DNA of 64,000 bases from Flavobacterium sangjuense (GTDB lineage: Bacteria > Bacteroidota > Bacteroidia > Flavobacteriales > Flavobacteriaceae). Shown here one piece after another: positions 41,243-47,821 of the stretch. The stretch is taken from contig NZ_CP038810.1 of NCBI RefSeq assembly GCF_004797125.1, forward strand, positions 62,001-126,000, read 5' to 3'. The translations under genes and the position numbers were made by a program. Each line of letters opens with the position of its first letter. Within the stretch, counting starts at the first letter, position 1. The notes beneath the pieces were generated by a model. The model did not search any database. It was given only the letters and a program-made list of their open reading frames with translations, and was not told the origin of the DNA.

Positions 41243-41281
41243 GGTTTAGGCCCTTGGACGCGTTTGTCCAAGGCCTAAACC
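41243..41281 (-). promoter_or_regulatory. Long hairpin between rplL and rpoB (probable attenuator or processing site)
   Basis: A 16-bp stem with one bulged C (41243-41259 with 41266-41281), loop of 6 nt, starting 23 nt after the rplL stop. On the minus strand it is followed by ATTTTTCG, a weak T run. The position matches the rplL-rpoB attenuator/RNase III site region of E. coli. Confidence 0.75.
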
Positions 41282-41303
41282 TAGTTCTAAAACCGGGGTT
41301 GAA

Positions 41304-41678
41304 TTACTTTAATTCAACAACAGCTCCAGCTTCTTCTAAAGATTTTTTCAAACCTTCAGCTTCTGCTTTAGTAACTCCTTCTTTGATGTTTGATGGTGCA
41401 CCGTCAACAAGATCTTTAGCTTCTTTCAAACCTAAACCTGTTAATTCTTTTACTGCTTTTACAACAGCTAATTTAGAAGCACCAGCTTCTTTAAGTACTA
41501 CTGTGAATTCTGTTTGCTCTTCAGCACCAGCACCAGCATCTCCACCACCAGCAGCAACTACTACAGCTGCAGCAGCTGGTTCGATACCATACTCATCTTT
41601 TAATATTGTAGCTAAATCGTTAACTTCTTTTACTGTAAGGTTAACTAACGTTTCTGCGAATTGTTTCAAATCTGCCAT
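41304..41678 (-). CDS. rplL: 50S ribosomal protein bL12 (L7/L12)
   Basis: 124 aa. N-terminal dimerisation helices, then an Ala/Gly-rich hinge (about 35-50), then the factor-binding domain with [29 protein letters not shown]. It forms the ribosomal stalk that recruits EF-Tu and EF-G. It follows rplJ by 53 nt in the rplKAJL operon and precedes the hairpin at 41243-41281. Confidence 0.98.
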   Translation of the reverse strand: MADLKQFAETLVNLTVKEVNDLATILKDEYGIEPAAAAVVVAAGGGDAGAGAEEQTEFTVVLKEAGASKLAVVKAVKELTGLGLKEAKDLVDGAPSNIKEGVTKAEAEGLKKSLEEAGAVVELK

Positions 41679-41731
41679 TTTTTCTATCGTTTAAAATGTT
41701 CTTTAATTATTATTTTTTTAGTCTGCTCTAA

Positions 41732-42232
41732 TTATTCTGCTGTTTCGCCTTTTTGCTCTGCATTGTTTAATAATGCTGCAATAACACGTTTTGCAGGAGA
41801 TTGAAGTAATCCAATGATTTCTCCAATAACTTCTTCTTTCGATTTCAATGAAGCCAAGCTATCGATAAGGTTATCTCCGATGTAAATTTCACCATTGATG
41901 TAAGCTCCTTTGAAAGCTGGTTTATCTGATTTTTTTCTGAAATCTTTGATAATTTTTGCCGGTGCATTAGCGATATCTGCAATAAAAATTGAAGAGTTAC
42001 CTTTTAATACACTTGCCAAATCACCATAATTATTACTTGAAGCTTCCATTGCTTTTTCAAGCAAAGTATTTTTAACTACTTCTAATTTGATACCTGCTTT
42101 AAAGCAAGTTCTTCTCAAGTTAGAGGTTGTTTCAGCATTCAATCCTGAAGTATCAGCAATGTAAACTACATTTGCATTAGCCAACTTTGCAGTTAAATCT
42201 TCTATCGCGATTGATTTTTCTTCTCTTGTCAT
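41732..42232 (-). CDS. rplJ: 50S ribosomal protein uL10
   Basis: 166 aa. It anchors bL12 dimers to the ribosome; the N-terminal rRNA-binding region (MTREEKSIAIEDLTAKLANANVVYIADTSGLN) and the C-terminal helix for bL12 are both present. It lies 21 nt after rplA. In E. coli the L10 complex represses its own mRNA; the short gap here leaves little room for that leader, so any such control would have to act inside rplA or elsewhere. Confidence 0.97.
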   Translation of the reverse strand: MTREEKSIAIEDLTAKLANANVVYIADTSGLNAETTSNLRRTCFKAGIKLEVVKNTLLEKAMEASSNNYGDLASVLKGNSSIFIADIANAPAKIIKDFRKKSDKPAFKGAYINGEIYIGDNLIDSLASLKSKEEVIGEIIGLLQSPAKRVIAALLNNAEQKGETAE

Positions 42233-42253
42233 AATAAAATTTGTTTAACTAAA

Positions 42254-42943
42254 TTATACCGCTTTAGGATCTAAAGCAATAGCAGGACTCATAGTACTAG
42301 ACAAGTGAATTGACTTGATGTAAGTACCTTTAGCTGCAGTTGGTTTTAATTTAAGTAGTGTTTGAATAATTTCGTGTGCGTTGTCAACAAGTTTGTCAGA
42401 TTCAAAAGAGATTCTTCCAATTCCTGCGTGAACGATACCGGTTTTATCAACTTTAAAGTCGATTTTACCTGCTTTTACTTCAGCAACAGCTTTACCAATT
42501 TCCATGGTTACTGTTCCAGTTTTAGGGTTTGGCATTAAGCCTCTTGGACCTAACACACGTCCTAATGGACCTAATTTACCCATAATAGCAGGCATCGTGA
42601 TGATTACATCAACATCTGTCCAACCATCTTTAATTTTTTGAAGGTAATCGTCCAATCCTACGTGGTCAGCACCAGCAGCTTTCGCTTCTGCTTCTTTATC
42701 CGGAGTTACTAAAGCTAATACTTTAATATCTTTTCCTGTACCATGAGGAAGTGTAACAACACCTCTTACCATTTGATTTGCTTTTCTTGGATCAACTCCT
42801 AAACGAACAGCAATATCTACTGACTCATCAAATTTTGCAGAAGCAACAACTTTCAATAAAGACGAAGCGTCTTTTAAAGAATATAGTTTGTTTTTCTCAA
42901 TTTTTGAAGCAGCTTCTTTTTGTTTTTTTGTCAATTTTGCCAT
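42254..42943 (-). CDS. rplA: 50S ribosomal protein uL1
   Basis: 229 aa, standard length. The signature region [30 protein letters not shown] is present; this protein binds 23S rRNA at the L1 stalk and helps release deacylated tRNA. The start lies 3 nt after the rplK stop, so the pair is translationally coupled. Confidence 0.98.
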   Translation of the reverse strand: MAKLTKKQKEAASKIEKNKLYSLKDASSLLKVVASAKFDESVDIAVRLGVDPRKANQMVRGVVTLPHGTGKDIKVLALVTPDKEAEAKAAGADHVGLDDYLQKIKDGWTDVDVIITMPAIMGKLGPLGRVLGPRGLMPNPKTGTVTMEIGKAVAEVKAGKIDFKVDKTGIVHAGIGRISFESDKLVDNAHEIIQTLLKLKPTAAKGTYIKSIHLSSTMSPAIALDPKAV

Positions 42944-42946
42944 GTC

Positions 42947-43393
42947 TTATCCTTTGTTTAGAGGAGAATCTCCAGTTACAGTTATACCCATAGATCTAGC
43001 TGTTCCAGCAATCATGCTCATCGCAGATTCAATTGTGAAAGCATTTAAATCAACCATCTTGTCTTCAGCGATTCCTTTAATTTGATCCCAAGTTACGTTA
43101 GCAACTTTTTTTCTGTTAGGCTCGCCTGAACCAGATTTCAATTTAGCAGCATCCATTAATTGAATAGCAGCAGGTGGAGTTTTTACAACAAAATCGAACG
43201 ATTTGTCTTTATACACGGTAATTTGTACCGGTAACACTTTGCCAGGTTGATCTTGTGTTCTAGCATTAAATTGCTTACAGAACTCCATGATATTAACACC
43301 AGCAGCTCCCAGAGCAGGTCCAACCGGTGGCGACGGGTTCGCAGCACCTCCCTTAACTTGTAGTTTAACTACTTTACTAATCTCTTTAGCCAT
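42947..43393 (-). CDS. rplK: 50S ribosomal protein uL11
   Basis: 148 aa. N-terminal [20 protein letters not shown] and the C-terminal rRNA-binding domain ([30 protein letters not shown]) are both complete. It forms the base of the factor-binding stalk with rRNA. It starts 65 nt after nusG and no promoter box is evident between them. Confidence 0.98.
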   Translation of the reverse strand: MAKEISKVVKLQVKGGAANPSPPVGPALGAAGVNIMEFCKQFNARTQDQPGKVLPVQITVYKDKSFDFVVKTPPAAIQLMDAAKLKSGSGEPNRKKVANVTWDQIKGIAEDKMVDLNAFTIESAMSMIAGTARSMGITVTGDSPLNKG

Positions 43394-43458
43394 TGTTTTT
43401 TAAAAATTTACAATAATCTGTGGAAGCAAATTATTGCGGTTTATAATAGTGTAACAAA

Positions 43459-44010
43459 TTATACTTTTTCAACTTGCATAAAGCTCAATTCTAATGGTGT
43501 TTTTCTTCCGAAGATTTTCACCATCACTTCCAGCTTACGCTTTTCTTCATTGATTTTTTCAATAGTTCCGTTGAATCCATTGAAAGGTCCATCAATAACC
43601 TTAATTGTTTCATCAATTTTGAAAGGTATTGCCTGAGTATCTGTGTTAACAGCTAATTCATCAACTTTACCTAACATTCTATTCACTTCTGACATTCTTA
43701 ATGGCACAGGTTCTCCACCTTTTACTTCACCTAAAAAACCAATTACACTGGTAATCGATTTGATAATATGAGGTATCTCACCAACAAGATTAGCTTCAAT
43801 CATTACATAACCGGGAAAATAAACTTTATCCTTAGCTATTTTTTTACCATCTCTTACCTGAACTACTTTTTCAGTAGGAACAAGAACCTGAGATACGTAA
43901 TCCGACATTCCTAATCTATTGATTTCTGTTTCGATGTAAGCTTTGACTTTATTTTCTTGTCCACTTACAGCACGAACCACATACCATTTTTTTACATTAT
44001 TATCTGCCAT
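43459..44010 (-). CDS. nusG: Transcription termination/antitermination factor NusG
   Basis: 183 aa. NGN domain (KKWYVVRAVSGQENKVKAYIETEI...), then PGYVMIEANL, and a C-terminal KOW domain (IDGPFNGFNGTIEKINEEKRKLEVMVKIFGRKTPLELSF). It binds RNA polymerase and links it to Rho or the ribosome. It begins 11 nt after secE, as in most bacteria. Confidence 0.98.
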   Translation of the reverse strand: MADNNVKKWYVVRAVSGQENKVKAYIETEINRLGMSDYVSQVLVPTEKVVQVRDGKKIAKDKVYFPGYVMIEANLVGEIPHIIKSITSVIGFLGEVKGGEPVPLRMSEVNRMLGKVDELAVNTDTQAIPFKIDETIKVIDGPFNGFNGTIEKINEEKRKLEVMVKIFGRKTPLELSFMQVEKV

Positions 44011-44021
44011 TTCAGAGAAAT

Positions 44022-44219
44022 TTATGATTTAATCAAATTAAAAATCCCAGCAATTGCTTTTGCACACATTTCATCAACACCCCATGTTGCCAAGGCAAAA
44101 ACTACTGAAAAAACAGCCACAATAATTGTGAGACGTTGTACTTCAGCCCATTCCGGCCAAGTAACATTTGATTTTAATTCGTCAAATGCTTCTGATATAT
44201 AATTAACAACTTTTGTCAT
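44022..44219 (-). CDS. secE: Preprotein translocase subunit SecE
   Basis: 65 aa, the short single-span form. An amphipathic N-terminal helix (VNYISEAFDELKSNVTWPEWAEVQRLT) precedes one transmembrane helix (IIVAVFSVVFALATWGV). It clamps SecY in the inner membrane. It lies between tRNA-Trp and nusG. Confidence 0.96.
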   Translation of the reverse strand: MTKVVNYISEAFDELKSNVTWPEWAEVQRLTIIVAVFSVVFALATWGVDEMCAKAIAGIFNLIKS

Positions 44220-44235
44220 TGTATTTTTATTTTTG

Positions 44236-44306
44236 CACGGGCGGAGGGATTCGAACCCCCATCAACGGTTTTGGAGACCGCTATTCTACCCTTGAACTAC
44301 GCCCGT
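44236..44306 (-). tRNA. tRNA-Trp (anticodon CCA)
   Basis: 71 nt. The acceptor stem ACGGGCG/CGCCCGT is perfect, anticodon loop CTCCAAA, T-loop TTCGAAT, discriminator G, and no encoded CCA. It lies between the tuf terminator hairpin and secE, the usual place in this phylum. Confidence 0.95.
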
Positions 44307-44317
44307 TGATTATTACT

Positions 44318-44351
44318 AAAAAACAGCAGAGAAACCAATGTTCCTCTGCTG
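44318..44351 (-). terminator. Rho-independent terminator after tuf
   Basis: An 8-bp stem (44324-44331 with 44344-44351) followed by T6 on the minus strand. It stands between tuf and tRNA-Trp, 21 nt past the tuf stop, so secE-nusG expression must rely on read-through or an unseen promoter. Confidence 0.8.
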
Positions 44352-44371
44352 GATTCTTATTTATTTTATAA

Positions 44372-45559
44372 TTATGCTACTATTTCAGTTACCTGACCAG
44401 CACCAACTGTTCTACCACCTTCACGGATAGCGAAACGTAAACCTACGTTCATAGCGATTGGGCTTAATAAAGCAACATCAATAGTTAAGTTATCACCTGG
44501 CATTACCATCTCTACACCTGTTGGTAAAGAAATAACTCCAGTTACGTCAGTTGTACGTACGTAGAACTGTGGACGGTAGTTATTGTGGAATGGTGTGTGA
44601 CGACCACCTTCTTCTTTTTTCAAGATATAAACCTCAGCTTTGAATTTAGCGTGTGGTTTTACTGAACCTGGCTTAATAATAACCATACCTCTTTTGATAT
44701 CAGCTTTATCAACACCTCTTAACAATAAACCTACGTTATCTCCAGCTTCACCTCTGTCAAGGATTTTACGGAACATCTCAACTCCAGTAATTGTAGAAGT
44801 TAATTTGTCAGCTCCCATACCAATGATTTCAACTGGATCTCCTGTATTAGCAACTCCTGTTTCGATACGACCTGTAGCAACAGTACCACGACCAGTAATT
44901 GTAAATACGTCCTCAACTGGCATCAAGAATGGTTTTGCGTTATCACGAACTGGTTCTTCAATCCATGCATCAACAGCAGCCATTAATTCGATGATTTTTG
45001 GTACCCAAGCAGGGTCATTATTCAATCCACCTAAAGCTGAACCTTGAATAACAGGACCATTATCTCCATCATATTCGTAGAAAGACAATAAGTCTCTGAT
45101 TTCCATTTCAACTAATTCTAATAATTCCGCGTCATCAACCATATCCACTTTATTCATGAATACAACGATTCTTGGAATACCAACCTGACGTCCTAAAAGG
45201 ATGTGCTCACGTGTTTGTGGCATTGGTCCGTCAGTAGCAGCTACTACTAAGATAGCACCGTCCATTTGAGCAGCACCAGTAACCATGTTTTTCACGTAAT
45301 CCGCGTGACCTGGACAGTCAACGTGTGCATAGTGACGGTTAGCAGTTTCGTACTCTACGTGTGATGTATTAATAGTAATACCTCTTTCTTTTTCTTCTGG
45401 AGCATTATCAATTTGATCAAATGATTTTGCTTGACAATATCCTGCATCAGACAATACTTTAGTGATTGCTGCAGTTAATGTAGTTTTTCCGTGGTCAACG
45501 TGCCCAATCGTTCCGATGTTTAAGTGGGGCTTGTTACGGTTAAAATTTTCTTTTGCCAT
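44372..45559 (-). CDS. tuf: Elongation factor Tu
   Basis: 395 aa. GTP-binding motifs [13 protein letters not shown] and NKVD are intact, as are the switch I region ([18 protein letters not shown]) and the C-terminal barrel domains. It delivers aminoacyl-tRNA to the ribosome. It is encoded directly downstream of three tRNA genes and presumably processed from the same transcript, whose promoter is at 46126-46157. Confidence 0.99.
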   Translation of the reverse strand: MAKENFNRNKPHLNIGTIGHVDHGKTTLTAAITKVLSDAGYCQAKSFDQIDNAPEEKERGITINTSHVEYETANRHYAHVDCPGHADYVKNMVTGAAQMDGAILVVAATDGPMPQTREHILLGRQVGIPRIVVFMNKVDMVDDAELLELVEMEIRDLLSFYEYDGDNGPVIQGSALGGLNNDPAWVPKIIELMAAVDAWIEEPVRDNAKPFLMPVEDVFTITGRGTVATGRIETGVANTGDPVEIIGMGADKLTSTITGVEMFRKILDRGEAGDNVGLLLRGVDKADIKRGMVIIKPGSVKPHAKFKAEVYILKKEEGGRHTPFHNNYRPQFYVRTTDVTGVISLPTGVEMVMPGDNLTIDVALLSPIAMNVGLRFAIREGGRTVGAGQVTEIVA

Positions 45560-45619
45560 TTTAATTAATTTTAAACTTAGTTATATATATTTATTAGTGT
45601 TCAATATTCAATTTAATTG

Positions 45620-45691
45620 AGCCAACTACGGGAATTGAACCCGTGACCTCTTCCTTACCAAGGAAGCACTCTACCCCTGAGCTAAGTCGGC
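45620..45691 (-). tRNA. tRNA-Thr (anticodon GGT)
   Basis: 72 nt. Acceptor GCCGACT/AGTTGGC (one G-T pair), anticodon arm CTTCC-TTGGTAA-GGAAG, T-arm ACGGG-TTCAATT-CCCGT. It lies 60 nt upstream of tuf. CCA is not encoded. Confidence 0.95.
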
Positions 45692-45909
45692 TGATGCCTA
45701 GTCCAGAAGTTAGATATTAGAATTCAGAAAAAAACCAAATTCCTATTTCTAAATTCCAATTTTTTGGATTATCAACACGAAGTTGATTTTCCAGTTTTGG
45801 ATTACCTCGCTTTGCTTCGGTGATCCTGTATCGTCATTCCGACGACACCAAGCTTTTGAAACAAATTTTTATCAAAGCAAGCTTATAAAAATTCTTATTC
45901 AAAAGTTTG
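45692..45909 (-). other. Stem-loop-rich spacer inside the tRNA cluster
   Basis: 218 bp between tRNA-Tyr and tRNA-Thr(GGT), with no tRNA and no credible ORF. It holds at least four inverted repeats: 45771-45776/45782-45787, 45799-45806/45819-45826 (one wobble pair), a TCGTC/GACGA hairpin near 45831-45845, and a nested one, 45849-45860/45898-45909 (one wobble pair) enclosing 45864-45872/45885-45893. The last abuts the 3' end of tRNA-Tyr. Confidence 0.7.
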
Positions 45910-45990
45910 TGGGGAGAGCAGGATTCGAACCTGCGAAGTTCTCACAGCAGATTTACAGTCTGCCCTCGTTGGCCGCTTGAGTATCTCCCC
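45910..45990 (-). tRNA. tRNA-Tyr (anticodon GTA)
   Basis: 81 nt with the long variable arm of class II tRNAs. Acceptor GGGGAGA/TCTCCCC, anticodon arm CAGA-CTGTAAA-TCTG, T-arm GCAGG-TTCGAAT-CCTGC, discriminator A. Confidence 0.95.
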
Positions 45991-46013
45991 TAACCATATT
46001 TCAATAAAAAAAG

Positions 46014-46087
46014 AGCCGGCGGAGGGACTCGAACCCACGACCTGCTGATTACAAATCAGCTGCTCTAGCCAACTGAGCTACGCTGGC
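46014..46087 (-). tRNA. tRNA-Thr (anticodon TGT)
   Basis: 74 nt. Anticodon arm GCTGA-TTTGTAA-TCAGC. The acceptor stem GCCAGCG/CGCCGGC has one A-C mismatch at position 4-69, and the T-stem GTGGG/CCCTC has a T-T mismatch. Other features are canonical. It is the first gene of the tRNA-tuf transcript. Confidence 0.9.
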
Positions 46088-46096
46088 AATATCAAT

Positions 46097-46124
46097 AAAA
46101 AAAGTCCGCTATTTCTAACGGACT
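46097..46124 (-). terminator. Rho-independent terminator after hpf
   Basis: A 9-bp stem with one wobble pair (46103-46111 with 46116-46124) capped by a GAAA tetraloop on the minus strand and followed by T7. It lies only about 10 nt before the first tRNA. The promoter at 46126-46157 would start transcription inside its 5' arm. Confidence 0.85.
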
Positions 46125-46125
46125 G

Positions 46126-46157
46126 CAAATGTATATCTTTTTGTCTTTTAATCAAAA
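46126..46157 (-). promoter_or_regulatory. Promoter of the tRNA-tuf-secE transcription unit
   Basis: -33 TTTTG at 46153-46157, 19-nt spacer, -7 box TACATTTG at 46126-46133, an essentially ideal Bacteroidota promoter. The predicted start is about 46119-46121, inside the 5' arm of the hpf terminator, so its transcripts should lack part of that hairpin. Confidence 0.8.
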
Positions 46158-46178
46158 CATTTTTTGAAAAAAATTATT

Positions 46179-46481
46179 TTATATATGTGTTCTGATTTTT
46201 TCTTTTCTTTTAATCAATAATCGCTCTAAAGATTCTGCCGAAATCTCTATTGCTTCCTCGAAAGTTTTGCATTGCTTTTTTACCATAAAATCGTCTCCCG
46301 GAACATGAATTTTAACCTCAACTACTTTATTTTCTTTATCACTTGTCTTTTCAACCTTCAAAAAAACGTCAGCTGAGACAACTTTATCATAAAATTTTTC
46401 AAGTTTAGTCAATCTTTCTTGAATAAAATCTACTAACTTTCTGTCAACAGTAAAGTTAACTGCATTAACACTTACCTTCAT
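46179..46481 (-). CDS. hpf: Ribosome hibernation-promoting factor (HPF/RaiA family, short form)
   Basis: 100 aa. The sequence follows the HPF/YfiA pattern: MKVSVNAVNFTVDRKLVDFIQERLTKLEKF, then VEVKIHVPGDDFMVKKQCKTFEEAIEISAESLERLL. It binds the 30S decoding region in stationary phase. The long C-terminal dimerisation domain is absent, so this is the short form. It lies 32 nt after the recombinase gene and ends in the terminator at 46097-46124. Confidence 0.93.
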   Translation of the reverse strand: MKVSVNAVNFTVDRKLVDFIQERLTKLEKFYDKVVSADVFLKVEKTSDKENKVVEVKIHVPGDDFMVKKQCKTFEEAIEISAESLERLLIKRKEKIRTHI

Positions 46482-46513
46482 AATTTAATATTTTATTAAT
46501 TAAACATTTGGAA

Positions 46514-47410
46514 TTACTTTTTATTTCTAGGATGCGCGCCATTATAGACTTTTTGGAGTTCCGCTAAACTATTGTGCGTGTAGACTTGTGTCGAAGCTAA
46601 ACTAGAATGTCCTAATAATTCCTTTACTGAATTTATGTCTGCCCCGTTATTAAGTAGGTGAGTTGCAAAAGTATGCCTTAATATATGGGGACTTTTCTTT
46701 ACCTTCTCTGAGACATTACTAAAGTAATAATTTATTAGCCGATAAACAAACGAATCGTTCAATTTAACGCCATTTGTTAACAGAAAAAAATAATCCGCTT
46801 CTTTAACATCTTGTATACTTGACCTTTCAGACAAATATTTTTTTACCTGTTCTTCAATTATTGTTAAAATTGGAATAATTCTTTCTTTGTTTCTTTTCCC
46901 GATAACTTTGATTGTTTTATTTGATAAGTCTACGTTCTGGATTTTTAAATTTATAAGTTCTGTTCTACGAATTCCTGTTGTATAAAATAAATCAATAATT
47001 AATTTATCCCTAATTCCTTCAAAACCTTCTTTATAAGTTATTTGATTTAAAACTAAATCAAGTTCTTTTTCCGAAAAGGGAATTTGAATTTTCTTGGGAG
47101 ATTTTAGCGCTTTGTGTTTTAATAACGGACTTACTTCTATTTGCTTTGTCTTTAGCAGAAATTTATAAAACGATTTTAAGGAAGAAATTTTTCGATTAAT
47201 TGAAGTGTTTGAAATTCCATCATCAGAAAGCGAAACTATCCAGGAGCGAATCTGGTTGTAATTCACCCGAAGTAAATTATCATCATCATATTCATTGGAT
47301 AAAAAAGATTCAAAAAAACCTATATCATTTATATAAGCCGTAACGGTATGTTGGGAATAGTTTTTCTCCAACAATAAATAATCATGAAACTTATTTTTAG
47401 AATTTTCCAT
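46514..47410 (-). CDS. Tyrosine recombinase of the XerC/XerD type
   Basis: 298 aa from the preferred start. N-terminal SAM-like domain (about 1-90) and catalytic domain with Arg in TTGIRRTELINL, Lys in the KVIGKRNKERIIPI hairpin, HILRHTFATHLL (HxxR), HSS and the nucleophile Tyr in STQVYTH. It probably resolves chromosome dimers at dif, as expected for a core-genome recombinase flanked by rpsU and hpf. The frame extends 7 codons upstream, but those codons lie in the rpsU terminator stem and T run, so Met at 47408-47410 is the better start. It could be XerC or XerD. Confidence 0.9.
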   Translation of the reverse strand: MENSKNKFHDYLLLEKNYSQHTVTAYINDIGFFESFLSNEYDDDNLLRVNYNQIRSWIVSLSDDGISNTSINRKISSLKSFYKFLLKTKQIEVSPLLKHKALKSPKKIQIPFSEKELDLVLNQITYKEGFEGIRDKLIIDLFYTTGIRRTELINLKIQNVDLSNKTIKVIGKRNKERIIPILTIIEEQVKKYLSERSSIQDVKEADYFFLLTNGVKLNDSFVYRLINYYFSNVSEKVKKSPHILRHTFATHLLNNGADINSVKELLGHSSLASTQVYTHNSLAELQKVYNGAHPRNKK

Positions 47411-47460
47411 AAAAAAAACCGTTAGCATCAAAGTTATGAAACTTTAATTACTAACGGTTA
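47411..47460 (-). terminator. Rho-independent terminator after rpsU, abutting the recombinase start codon
   Basis: A 9-bp stem (47418-47426 with 47452-47460) with a smaller hairpin (47431-47436 with 47441-47446) in its loop, then T8 on the minus strand. The T run ends directly at the recombinase ATG (47408-47410). Confidence 0.85.
47430..47437 (-). promoter_or_regulatory. Putative -7 box (TAACTTTG) inside the rpsU terminator loop
   Basis: Exact TAnnTTTG on the minus strand. The predicted start is near 47423-47425, in the 3' arm of the terminator, leaving a leader of about 14 nt before the recombinase ATG. No -33 TTG is seen. Confidence 0.45.
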
Positions 47461-47483
47461 GTATATTTTTAGAAAATTAGGGA

Positions 47484-47678
47484 CTAACTTTCTAATCCGT
47501 CTTTCATGTTCTGAATGTAAGCAGCTTTTTGAACTTGTGCTCTTCTAACAACTGAAGGTTTAATGAAAGCCTGACGCGAACGCAACTGACGAACAGTTCC
47601 TGTTTTATCAAATTTTCTTTTATAGCGCTTTAATGCTCTATCGATATTTTCTCCGTCTTTAATTGGTATAATTAACAT
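47484..47678 (-). CDS. rpsU: 30S ribosomal protein bS21
   Basis: 64 aa, MLIIPIKDGENIDRALKRYKRKFDKTG onward, rich in Arg and Lys. In Flavobacteriia bS21 helps hide the anti-SD tail of 16S rRNA together with bS18 and bS6, and rpsU is reported to be autoregulated through its own unusually strong SD. The frame runs 34 codons further upstream, but the SD at 47687-47694 and the promoter at 47708-47737 fix the start at 47676-47678. Confidence 0.97.
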   Translation of the reverse strand: MLIIPIKDGENIDRALKRYKRKFDKTGTVRQLRSRQAFIKPSVVRRAQVQKAAYIQNMKDGLES

Positions 47679-47686
47679 AATATAGA

Positions 47687-47694
47687 CACCTCCT
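47687..47694 (-). promoter_or_regulatory. Strong Shine-Dalgarno sequence of rpsU
   Basis: AGGAGGTG on the minus strand, fully complementary to the conserved CACCUCCU at the 3' end of 16S rRNA, with 8 nt to the ATG. It stands out because I saw no comparable SD before the other genes I examined here, as is normal in Bacteroidota. Confidence 0.93.
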
Positions 47695-47707
47695 CTCGTT
47701 AAGGGTG

Positions 47708-47737
47708 CAAAAGTAATAATTATTTTTAAAGAACAAA
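47708..47737 (-). promoter_or_regulatory. Promoter of rpsU
   Basis: -33 TTTG at 47734-47737, 18-nt spacer, -7 box TACTTTTG at 47708-47715. The predicted start is near 47702, giving a short leader of about 24 nt that is mostly the SD region. Confidence 0.75.
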
Positions 47738-47769
47738 GAAAAAAGAGCAAAGAATAAAGACATAAACAA

Positions 47770-47806
47770 CAAAGAGCCAAAAAACATCTTGCTTCTTGGC
47801 TCTTTT
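47770..47806 (-). terminator. Terminator of the acyl-CoA dehydrogenase gene
   Basis: A 10-bp stem (47771-47780 with 47796-47805), 15-nt loop that holds a sequence repeated at 53176-53191. The minus-strand T run is interrupted (TTTGTTGTTT). Confidence 0.7.
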
Positions 47807-47821
47807 ATCTATTTCTTAACT

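Noticed and set aside
45783..45980. Small plus-strand reading frame across the tRNA spacer and tRNA-Tyr
   Set aside because: It runs through tRNA-Tyr in antisense and has no family resemblance; it is a chance frame.
47411..47431. Seven-codon N-terminal extension of the recombinase
   Set aside because: It is encoded by the rpsU terminator stem and T run; the next Met starts at a typical XerC/D position.
47679..47780. 34-codon N-terminal extension of bS21
   Set aside because: It covers the promoter and SD of rpsU, and bS21 proteins begin at the inner Met.
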